A stretch of DNA of 64,000 bases from Chrysoperla carnea (lineage: Eukaryota > Arthropoda > Insecta > Neuroptera > Chrysopidae). Below, piece after piece: positions 46,601-55,395 of this stretch; positions within the stretch are counted from its first letter, which is position 1, and each line of letters starts with the position of its first letter. The DNA is taken from NCBI RefSeq assembly GCF_905475395.1, contig NC_058338.1, positions 41,203,935-41,267,934 on the forward strand. Direction: 5' to 3'. The translations under genes and the position numbers were made by a program. The notes below the pieces were generated by a model that saw nothing but the letters and a program-made list of their open reading frames with translations, was not told the DNA's origin and did no database searches.

Positions 46601-48867
46601 TATTACTTACTGTTGTAATTTTTTCGTTATCAGTTGCTGGCGTTGCTTGGAGACTCTGTGGGTGCTCACTGTTTCTATTTGCAATTGCCATATCTAAGGC
46701 AATTTTTAATTGATGCCTATCTTCTCCATTAAGAGTGTGTTCATTATCGATACTAAGTGATTCTGTAGATCCACTATTTGTGCTGGAAGCACTTATCGAC
46801 ATATTCGAAAATCGTCTCATTATATTTGACCAATTTTCATGACGAATCTCAGGCACATGAATCTCAGGCGTGTCAGGAACATATACGTTATTACCACTCA
46901 CTTCATTAGAGGTTGTACTCTCCACTGTAAATAGAGACAAATATAAATTTTTGTGACAAGAAATAATCACATTTTAGATGCCAATATTTTTATAGGAAAA
47001 AATAAACTACACCTATCCGGGGATGAACCCAACTTTGACATTCTGGGTCAGCCCATTAACCAATAGAGGTTTTGATTTATTTCCGGCTATTTTTAAACAA
47101 CTTAAAACATTTAAAATCAAAAGATAGCAAGGTAAGCAAAAAAAAGCACCAACCATATCCATAGATGTTGAGTTCAATTCATAGATATTGAGTTCAATCC
47201 CCGTTAAGGTGCATACTTTATCTTAAGTCAAATACTTCATTTCCTACAGTACTCTCTAAGATATAAGGAAAGAAAAAATTTAAATAATTAAAGAAATTTT
47301 TTGTTAGATATATTTAGTTCGGTTTTAAAAATAAAATTTTGGGGACATTAAAATGTTGTTGGTCATTGTCATTATCGTGTTAACGAATTAAATCATCGTG
47401 AAAATATTCAGTAGGTTGTAAAAATTGTGTACATCAATAAAATTATTTTTAATGATATTTTTTTTATTTTTTATGAATATTGTTCTGTCGGATACTTGTA
47501 AATTTAATAATCCATAGAATCGTTAATATAATCTATCTTTGTAAAATTTCCAAAAGCTTAATAATTTTTTGATATAACTTTTTTATGTTTGAATAAAATT
47601 ATTTGTTACGGAACAAATATTTGAGAAAATAATCTTAAAAAGTTTATTTTCTGTGAAAAAAATTAATTTTTGGGAATTGCATAAAATACATCTAAAAAAA
47701 ATGTGAGCCGTCACGAGATGTGAAACATCGACATTATTTTGTAAAAGTAATATGCAGAAAAGAACAGATTGTGATAGGAACTAAATATGTTATAATGATA
47801 AAATAAAATATTACGATTTTTTTCTATTTTCTATTATCAGTTCTTAAAAGAGCTATAAATAGATCTAGTGACTAAAATGTTAACTTGAACGGTAATCTAA
47901 CTATTGGTGATCACCTAAATACGCGATTAAACAATTTTTAACAATTAAAAAAAATTGGGGTTTTAGAATCAAACCATCTGTAATTATTCTCCAGAACTTT
48001 ATAAAAGATGTTCAACGATAATTTTAAAATTTTGAAAAGCTCAAAAATTTAATTTAATTGCATTAATTTTTAATTTTGAAAATAACCTTTCTGGAGTTTT
48101 TCCAAACATTAAACTGTTAATAACTAAAAAACGGAGAACTTGAGGAAAAAATCACAAGGAGCCTATTTTACATAAAATTACCGAAAAATAATCGAGTAGC
48201 TTTATTTGATTCAAAATTGATTGTCATTTGATTGTTTCATTATTGACATTTGATTGTTTCTGTGGTAGGGAGGGATATACAAAAATTGAACCATTAGGGT
48301 TTCTGGCAACATCCGAAATATTAATCTGTAAGCTTTTCTGGACAAGAATCAATTGACAAAATGCGGTCCTCGAATTTTGCACATTTAACTCTATCCAGCG
48401 CCTACTCTTATTCTAACATACAATTCAATATTATTTTAAATTTTAAATTATTCAATAAATGAATACTATTTGACTCACCTTTTGACTCCATGTGACTAGA
48501 TGAAGGAATTACGTTATTTTCATTTTTATTTTGATTATTTCGATTTATGGATACTGTAGGTACTGTTGGGTAGACTAATGCAGCTGGACTATCTGGTGAA
48601 ACATTATTATTCATTTCAATAATTGCTTTATTTAGTTGAACATCTAGTTTTGGTGTTTCAAACGAACAAGGTTCTGCCATAGTCTGTTTTTCGTTGTATC
48701 CAGCAAAACCACCCGAAATTTCGGGACTTTGAGATCGATATCCAAATTTTGATCTTAATTTTGGTGTAGGTGGTGCACTGTGATGTTGATTGAAGTTTGA
48801 ATGATGATGAGACAGTTTTGAAGGTTGTAGAGTTATAGTATGGGTTGGTGGAAGTGATGACAGTGTT
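31698..48867 (-). CDS. IRAG/LRMP (Jaw1)-like tail-anchored protein with KASH-like end, 5' end missing
   Basis: Eight minus-strand exons join in matching phases: 48479-48867, 46611-46924, 37553-37683, 37255-37489, 35863-36029, 33507-33800, 33288-33437 and 31698-31980. They give 653 residues plus an unseen N-terminus (the first visible exon begins in phase). The N-terminal half is Ser/Asn/Pro-rich. The centre is a coiled coil (RKFMALSLAFMTD, LLSEVEQLMAAIHKLNPLC, GAVQQEWRL) that resembles the MRVI1/IRAG family domain, from memory and not checked by search. A Ser/Arg-rich linker and one membrane segment (about 590-610) follow, with a ~43-residue tail ending NDNGPRPY. IRAG/LRMP proteins are C-terminally anchored in ER or nuclear envelope and contact IP3 receptors. 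Introns reach 8.9 kb. The exon structure is firm; the family name is moderately sure. The 33507 boundary may be off by one base. Confidence 0.65.
31981..33287. other. Last intron of the IRAG/LRMP-like gene
   Basis: AT-rich intron with nothing recognisable: no coding frame, no repeat family identified elsewhere in the window. Confidence 0.6.
35085..35227 (+). repeat. Rep1 dispersed repeat, decayed copy f
   Basis: AATTATCGTGTTCAAAGACAG, GGGAATGGACTAATCATGTG and GATTTTATGAACACCTGTCC are recognisable. The 3' part is diverged and ends where the 352-bp foldback element begins. Confidence 0.65.
35228..35579. mobile_element. Nested foldback MITE-like element, 352 bp
   Basis: The outer terminal inverted repeats are 21 bp and perfect (35228-35248 and 35559-35579; core ATACACGTTAGGG). 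Inside is a second inverted pair of ~38 bp (35292-35330 and 35377-35414; core GTCGGTCGTTGCGTACT), with three differences between arms. The inner loop has a direct repeat TTGTTTTCAATCA. It has no coding potential. It lies in the 33801-35862 intron of the IRAG/LRMP-like gene. Confidence 0.88.
39622..39707 (+). pseudogene. tRNA-Leu-like pseudogene or SINE head
   Basis: A perfect leucine-type A box TGGCCGAGCGG (39628-39638) and a perfect B box GGTTCGAATCC (39687-39697) flank an anticodon-loop-like CTTAGAA (TAG). The acceptor stem does not pair and the anticodon and T stems have mismatches, so it is probably not a working tRNA. The internal promoter boxes are intact, as in a tRNA-derived SINE. Confidence 0.65.
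41880..42300 (+). repeat. Rep2 dispersed repeat, copy 1
   Basis: About 400 bases match 63123-63510 in the same orientation. Shared blocks: GAAGTTATAACAAAATT, ATCATCAAAGTTGA, TATTAAAAAGTTTTTTTT, AATATGTCGTTTTT, AGAGC.AATGTATTTTATA, TTTTTTCTTAAAAATTTGCA and TGTTGTCATGCT. No open frame. Confidence 0.85.
43272..43513. mobile_element. Short hAT-like non-autonomous element, 242 bp
   Basis: It begins CAGTGGCGTAGG and ends GGCTACGCCCCTG, which are imperfect inverted ends of the CAGnGGCGTAG type found in hAT elements. The 8-bp flanks (GCTACATT and ACTAGCAG) do not match, so either the insertion is old or the limits are slightly wrong. No transposase. Confidence 0.6.
43603..43633 (+). mobile_element. 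31-bp retroelement tail insertion with 13-bp target duplication
   Basis: ATAGCAAATGTAT occurs directly on both sides (43590-43602 and 43634-43646). The 31 bp between them ends AACCTAACCTAACCT, the same tail as the truncated element at 22497-23117. It reads as an extremely short reverse-transcription insertion. Confidence 0.8.
46315..46490 (+). repeat. Rep1 dispersed repeat, partial copy g
   Basis: It carries TCACTTTTTACGTCCTCAGC, ATCTCTTTTCGTTTTTGAGT, a GACAGGCGGACAGAC run and GGACTAATTAGGTGATTCTA. The terminal 3' part is missing. Confidence 0.8.
47015..47075 (-). repeat. tRNA-like fragment (SINE head candidate)
   Basis: On the minus strand, A-box-like TGGTTAATGGGCT and B-box-like GGTTCATCCCC are ~30 nt apart. 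A partial B box (GAGTTCAATCCCCG) recurs nearby at about 47190. No full cloverleaf is formed. Confidence 0.4.
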
Positions 48868-49251
48868 CTGTAACAGAATAAAAACTTTATTTTAAAATCT
48901 TATCATTTTATCAAGAGAAGCAAAATTTGTTCATAGAATTTTTGTTTATTTTAGAATAAATTTCATACTGTACAGGGTACACAAAATGCCAGAGGCAACA
49001 TAAAAATAGACCGTGGGATCAAATTTTCCTGTACGTATTTTTTCGAAAAGTCTGTGTTTTCAGATAAGTATGATGGCGTCATAAATGAGTTATCGTTTTG
49101 AAAAACCGCAGCAGGGAATTTTTCGGAAAATATGACCACTTGATAGCATTAATAATTATTAAACAATTCAGCATAAGTGTACGTATTTAATTATTTTATT
49201 TTTAGGTACTATATTTTACACTATATATTACCATGTAGGGTAAGGTGTCCT

Positions 49252-49985
49252 ATAATGATCACCCTAAGAAAGTATGTAATTTACAGCCAACTATTCTAGA
49301 AATGTATAACGTCGAAATATTTTTGGTTTCTTTATTCAATAATTGACTAATTATTGTTGCAATAATGGCATGCGAATTTCTTTTGTTTTTTTCAAATTTT
49401 TAGAACTATTCAATACTTCTCAAAAGGGATCCTTTAACTGACTTGTAAGAATAGGTGGGTAAAATGATCCCATTGCATTTTTTAACAAACCGTTCACATA
49501 AAATATTAATTGTTTGTTTACATTGCATGAACGATTAGTACGAAAATAAAAATCACTGGTAAAATCAACTTAATCAACACATTCAAGACTCGTCACATGA
49601 TGGGGGATCATTTTACCTATTATAATTTTAAACACAAAATAGAAATCATTTTAGCGTATATAAAGGGGATCATTTTACCCGTAACGACATATTTGATTAT
49701 CGTCATAAAAAGTGATCTTAAAATTTATTATACGCTATCAAAATGTGTTATAATATTATTAAAAGCCAAGAGTAAAAACGTAAAAAAAAGAAATTTACCG
49801 GGAAATTTGTCCTACCATAGATCATAAGCAGTAAAATTAATATTTTTCCTAGGAAACACAAAATAGCTTATACATCGCAATAAGTCTTTGTTGAACAATT
49901 AATTTGATCACGTGGAAGCCATCTATTGATAAATATACTAGATGGCTTTAATGGTTCACTTAAAACAACGAGGGATCATTTTACT
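49252..49985. repeat. Dispersed GGGATCATTTTAC motif, five copies
   Basis: Copies at about 49252 (partial), 49456, 49602, 49664 and 49971. The first two read as the reverse complement, the last three as written. The intervening sequence is not repeated, so this is not a simple tandem array. Confidence 0.75.
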
Positions 49986-50101
49986 CTAAGAGATTGTTAT
50001 AGAACACTTTTCCCTATCAATATTATACAATTATGTTGTTAGATTTAAGGTACATCACATCACCTTGTATATTTAAAAGTTTATCTCCGATAGTACTAGC
50101 T

Positions 50102-50417
50102 TTAAGGTAGTACTATCGGTAATAGACTTTGCATTCAGAATTTAATGAAACTTGGCATAGTTGTCCATTATTATATCATAATTAACCAGTTAAATTTTTT
50201 GGGGCTTTCAGAGAATTAGAAAATCTGAACGTCCAGTTTTTTTAAATAAAATAAAATCTGTGATTTCCCATAAGGATCAATGTTAAAATATCTTTTTATT
50301 AGTTCTCTGAAGGCCCCTAAAAATTGAACTGGTTAATTATGATATAATAATGGACAACTATGGCAAATTTCATTAACTTCTGAATGCAAAGTCTATTACC
50401 GATAGTACTATACCTTA
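50102..50417. mobile_element. Foldback element with ~115-bp inverted arms
   Basis: The left arm (50102-50220) and right arm (about 50300-50417) are near-identical inverted copies. They share GTACTATCGGTAATAGACTT, GCATTCAGAA, ATAGTTGTCCATTATTATAT and AATTAACCAGTT. The spacer is ~80 bp. Outer ends TTAAGG/CCTTAA. No coding frame. Confidence 0.88.
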
Positions 50418-51009
50418 ACATTATAATTAAAATTTTAATATGATATAACAACTTACTCACATTTGACTCTATAGGTACTATATCTCATCCTACTATTAAC
50501 TATTAACAAACTATAGAAGAAATTGAATGAATATTTTGTGTGTAAATTAAAAATACATTTTTTTTATTAAAAATAAACTTTGAATATTATTATATTTGTT
50601 TGATGATTTTAAATAAATATTATTTTTAAATTGTACAAGTCGACAACTAAATAAATCGTAATGAATATATTTATTTATAAAACAAACACACAATTTACAT
50701 GATATTTTAGGTCAACAAAAATATTATTAATAAACGCTAATTAATAACTTGATATTATCAACACACACCATCCTTCATTTATCTAAACTATCAATCTTTC
50801 TCTTATACATTCTTATCTAGTCCTTGTGTAATATTCTCATTATACTTTTCAATTAGACCTTCTTAGTAATATTAGTTTGTCTAGTAGAGTGATTGTAAAA
50901 CATCTTTAAAACGTTCGACGAAGAAACGAAGCACTAAAAATGATCCAAGATCGAAAAATTTGAGCAGTAAATCAGATTTTAATGCAGTTTTCGGCAATAG
51001 CTTCGTTAG

Positions 51010-51341
51010 AACGTCAGGAAATATCGTGACAGAATTGGTCTCAGAGGTACCTGGCGCCCAAGATGAACGGTATCCCGGTCGCCTCCTAGATTTTTCGAGC
51101 AACTCGTCATATAATCAGTCCAAACTTGTTTCTCGGGGGATAACTGAACACGAATATTGCGACAAAATTGGTCTCAGTGGTACCTGATGCCAAGGGTAAA
51201 CAGTTCTCCGCCGTCTCCGGGAGTTTAGGGAAATTCTTTTTATATTCGGTCCAAAATCTTCACTACGAGAATACCATTCACTCTGGTTGCCAGGTATCTC
51301 GGAGACCGATTCCGTCGCAATATTCGTGTTCAATGGCCCCC
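51010..51341. repeat. Three related units, two direct and one inverted
   Basis: The unit core (ATTG.GAC..AAT.GGTCTC.G.G.TACCTGG) occurs at about 51020-51080 (plus), 51146-51205 (plus) and 51262-51331 (minus). The second and third share a perfect 18-bp inverted repeat GAACACGAATATTGCGAC (51146-51163 and 51314-51331). The block is more GC-rich than its surroundings. The open frames here are by-products of the repeat. Confidence 0.8.
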
Positions 51342-51589
51342 AAAAACCCTCATGTAACAAGTTTGAAATCATTTTCATCACTATTAACCGAATTGTGAAT
51401 TTAATAATTACGGTCAATTTAAAATGCAAATACCTATAAAATATTATTTATGCTAACTGTATATTTTTTATTTCTTATAAATCAATTAGGGCACAAAATT
51501 TTCTGACGCTCTAACGAATCTAATGCCGAAAACCGCACTCAAATCCAACTGAATGTTAAAATTTCGAACTTTATTCCTTGGATTGGATT

Positions 51590-51602
51590 TTTTTATACCC
51601 TA

Positions 51603-51650
<48 letters not shown>

Positions 51651-52064
51651 CTTAAAAATATTGATACTACCACCAAAATTTTTTTAGAGTTAAAAAAACA
51701 TTTTAAAACAAGTGAAAACAATTGACTGAGTTAATTGTTGAAATACCTTGTATAGGCAATTACGATGGGTCTTACGGACGCAAGACCGGATTGACCTATG
51801 TTGTTCATTTATGAACTTAGCTTCACTTTTTATGCCCTGAACACGCTATAAAAATTTCAGGTTGATATCTCTTTTCATTTTTGAGTTATCGTGTTGACAG
51901 ACGGACAGACAGACAGATGGACAACCGGAAATGGATTAATTAAGCGATTTTATGAACACCTATACCAAAATTTTTGTTCATAGCATCAATATTTTTATGC
52001 GTTGCAAACTTGGGACTAAACTTAGTATACCTTGATATATTTCATATATACATGGTATAAAAAT
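51590..52064. repeat. Rep1 copy pair with (AT)n microsatellite
   Basis: A minus-oriented Rep1 end (TTTTTTATACC... CGCTTAAAAATATTGATAC) is followed at 51712 by a plus-oriented copy with an internal deletion, ending ATACATGGTATAAAAATT. A pure (AT)n run (about 51603-51649) replaces the TATATATGAAATATA segment of the minus copy. Confidence 0.82.
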
Positions 52065-53207
52065 TATCTCGTATGCCTTTCTCCTAAAGTTACCTAAATT
52101 ACATATTATTTCTATGCCGATTGTATATAGTGATTACAATGAATCTTACTTCCTTTACTTCGCATAGGAAATAAAAAATGGTACTAAAATTTAAAAAAAA
52201 TCTTCTAATTTTTTAGGAAAACAACAGGCGAACATAGTAATAATTAATTTCAAGATTATTCTTTATCCTAATACAAAATTAATAAACATTAATACATTTA
52301 TGATTAATGTGACGTTCAAAGGTCACATTTATTTATTTATGGGCTTTAACCACACAAATTATGTCTCTCAAAATATTATAAATTATCAAATTGTTATTAA
52401 TAATAGCATAATTTATATTTATTCATTACTATAAACAATATTTTGAATATCATATACAAGTATTCGAAATCAAATTTGATGAATGAAATGAAACAAATTC
52501 AAAAATTTTTGTTATTAATGCGCAAATCATTTAAATTATAAACAGTTTTGTTTTTCTGATTCCGTAGATAAAATACCAAAGAATTTTATAGTAGTTTCCA
52601 ATGTTGGTCCCAAAAAATGATAGCTCTCTAAGTATCCTTTTCATCTCATCCGATATCCTTGACCATTATTTTTGATTTTGATTTAAGAAGGAGTGTTATA
52701 TGTTTAAAGTGTTTATCTGTGCGTCTATGTGGTTCTCAGAGGCATTGTAGCCCCTAAACGGTCGAACCGACTTAATTGAGAACATTTTATAGCTAAGTTT
52801 CCAAAATTCGATCTACAAGAATTAAATCGCATTTGTCGGGGGTTGAGATATTTCCAGACAATAAACAACAAACTTATATCAAATGGTTATAAGTATATAT
52901 TTTTTTATATGAAAGTCTTGTTTAACATTCAAAAGATTCCGTAAATACCAACCAACCTTTAAATTTCTTGAGAATATTCTCATTCTAAATTTATCTCATT
53001 TCACTGAGAATAAATTAAAGTCCCTCTGCGATTTTATGGATTAGTATTGATACACGCGATACAGATTATATTTATAATAATAAGGATATTATTTTTGTAT
53101 ATCTGATGTTTATTTTAAAATAATTTAAACAGCTGAAAAAGTTAAGGTCGTCAATTAAGATGATACTTTTTTTTCACATTGACAAAATAAACTGTTTCTA
53201 ATATACG

Positions 53208-54189
53208 CAGTGGCGGATTTACCAGCAGGCTGAGTAGGCTGGAGCCTAGGGCGGCAAATTTTAAGGGGCGGCAAATTTAGTTCATAAATTTTTTATTTCG
53301 ATTGACAAAATTTAGAAAAAATTATAATACACACACAAAATAAAACCGAAATATAGTCCTATATACAGTGCTAAATAATAAATATCTCAAAATCTCTGCA
53401 TAAACAATTGCTAAACGCTTTTGATTATAATGTAATGATCATGAATTTTTAGAATATCGCAATAGCGATTCCATATTATAGTCGAAATTTAGTTATTTTT
53501 ACATATTTTCTTCACTGATAATTACTATAATTTTTTCTCCGTGTACCTAATAATTATGAGATCTCCTTACACAATTCAATCTTGATACAATATCGATGGT
53601 CTAATCATGATTGCTGCAGCAAGTTTGCAAATTGTCAAATTCTATTCCAGAAAGTTATTTCTTTATGCGTAAAAAATACTGACTAATTTTTATTAAATAA
53701 AAAACTAGTTCGATATCTTATAGAGATTCAGAATAAGTATAGTCTTTTTGTTTAAATCAATCGAATAACTGATATTTGAACGATTGCAACATGACAATAA
53801 AAAAATTCCCTCTACTAAATATTTATCAACGTTCGCCAAATCTAGATTTTTTGTGTAAGCTTTATTCCTATTACATAAGTATTGTATAGTTTTAACACAT
53901 ACCTTAACTTACTTTAAAATTGGTACATGTTTGAGATATTTTTTGCATAAAATATTGTTTTTTGATAATTCTTTGTTGTAAAAATAATCAAGGATCTAAC
54001 ACGGTACCATAGTTCTCGATGATACTAACCATACGGGAAAAGTTGATGTAATGAGGATAATGGAGCACAAATCATAAAGTTGCAATTTTATTGATAGATA
54101 ATTGATATGATTGTGAACTAAGATATCAAAATTTAGAGGCGGCAAAAATTGAATAGCCTACGAGCGGCAAATCTCTAAATCCGCCACTG
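53208..54189. mobile_element. Non-autonomous hAT-type transposon, 982 bp
   Basis: A perfect 8-bp target duplication AATATACG (53200-53207 and 54190-54197) flanks terminal inverted repeats that share CAGTGGCGGATTTA at both ends. Subterminal GGGCGGCAAATTT and GAGCGGCAAATCT blocks are also inverted. An 8-bp duplication with CAG-type ends is the hAT superfamily mark. There is no transposase frame inside, so it needs a helper element. Confidence 0.93.
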
Positions 54190-54732
54190 AATATACGGTC
54201 GTAGACGAAAATAACCAAGTACTATATAATCCAAATTTTCGAAAAAAACAGCTTGACGGACCAAATTTTCAAAAATAACATTTAAAAAAATTGGGTAATA
54301 AACAAATAATCCTCCAGAAACTTGCTTTTGTAAACTGAAAAAATATATTTAAAACATATAATGTGAATTTTGGTATATTTTTTTTACTCTTAGCTGTCTA
54401 TAATGCTCAACGTTGCTCGCATATGTAGTTGGCCATTTTGAGACTTCTCAGAAGAAACTAATGTGTAAAGAAGAGATTGTCACCGCCTAGCCACACTTAT
54501 AAACAGAAAATTGGTTTGGAAGCATTACTTTTGTCACTCAAAGTATAAAAATGTGTAAATTTACTTTACGCCGCTTCCACCCTTGAGTTGAAAAGAAAAT
54601 TTACTACAATCAGTATTAATGGAAGCTAAAGAGCTACTACTAACATAGGGGTAGTGGATAGTTAACTGTTCGTGGAATGTACTCTTTTAATGACGTAAAT
54701 CAGATGGGATTGGTATAAAATTATGTTCTGTA

Positions 54733-54844
54733 TTACAGGGCACTTAGTTTAACTATAAGTAACGTTTTGTATACCTTGGTATATTTCATATGCATGGTAT
54801 ACAAAACGTTACTTATAATTCCGGAAAACTAAGTGCCCTGTAAT
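54733..54844. repeat. 112-bp palindrome at a Rep1 end
   Basis: The arm ATTACAGGGCACTTAGTT with CTATAAGTAACGTTTTGTAT is followed by its inverse, with a small interruption (ATTCCGG) in the right arm. The centre GGTATATTTCATATGCATGG is the terminal motif of Rep1, and Rep1 copy i starts immediately to the right. Confidence 0.88.
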
Positions 54845-55395
54845 TTATTTTAGTTTAGTCCCAAGTTTGTAACGCTTAAAAATATTGATGCTATGAACAA
54901 AATTTTGGTATAGGTGGTCATAAAATCACCTAATTAGTCCATTTCCGGTTGAATGTCTGTCGTCTGTCGTCTGTCCGGTTGAATGTCTGTCGTCTGTTAA
55001 AAACGAAAAAAACTATCAAGCTGAAATTTTTACAGCGTACTCAAGACGTAAAAAGTGAGGTGAAGTTCGTAAATGAGCAACATAAGTCAACTGGATCTTG
55101 GGTCCGTAGAACCAATCTTGTAAACCATTAGAGATAGAACAAAAGTTTAAATGTAAAAAATGTTCCTTATCAAATAATAAACTTTTGTTTGAAACAATTT
55201 TTTGTAAACATCACTGTTTACTCACGAGGGCGCACATTAGATGCAAATTTTATAGTATGTATTAATATGTATTAATATTGATTATAAGTTATGTATGTTT
55301 GACATGTATATTTGTAATGTGAAAGAGTAATCAACACTGTCTATACATGGTATTTGAAAAATTAACTCAGTCAATTGTTTGTTTTCACTTGTTAT
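54845..55395 (-). repeat. Rep1 dispersed repeat, near full-length copy i
   Basis: It runs from GTTTAGTCCCAAGTTTGTAACG to CAATTGTTTGTTTTCACTTGT and includes the middle part with ACTCACGAGGGCGCAC. A 25-bp stretch (TTGAATGTCTGTCGTCTGTC) is duplicated in tandem at 54950-54995. Confidence 0.85.

Larger units (their letters stand above)
37684..46610. other. 8.9-kb intron of the IRAG/LRMP-like gene
   Basis: The longest intron seen. It holds the tRNA-Leu-like fragment (39622), Rep2 (41880), a short hAT-like element (43272), a 31-bp retro-insertion (43603) and a Rep1 copy (46315). Small frames at 40.7-41.4, 43.7 and 45.2-45.8 kb have no domains and no splice support. Confidence 0.7.

Noticed and set aside
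50881-51429. Overlapping frames of 73-104 codons on both strands
   Set aside because: They arise from the three-unit repeat block; similar peptides on both strands mirror the inverted repeat.
54949-55131. 60-codon frame
   Set aside because: Inside a Rep1 copy; the repeated NVCRL residues come from a tandem 25-bp duplication in the repeat.
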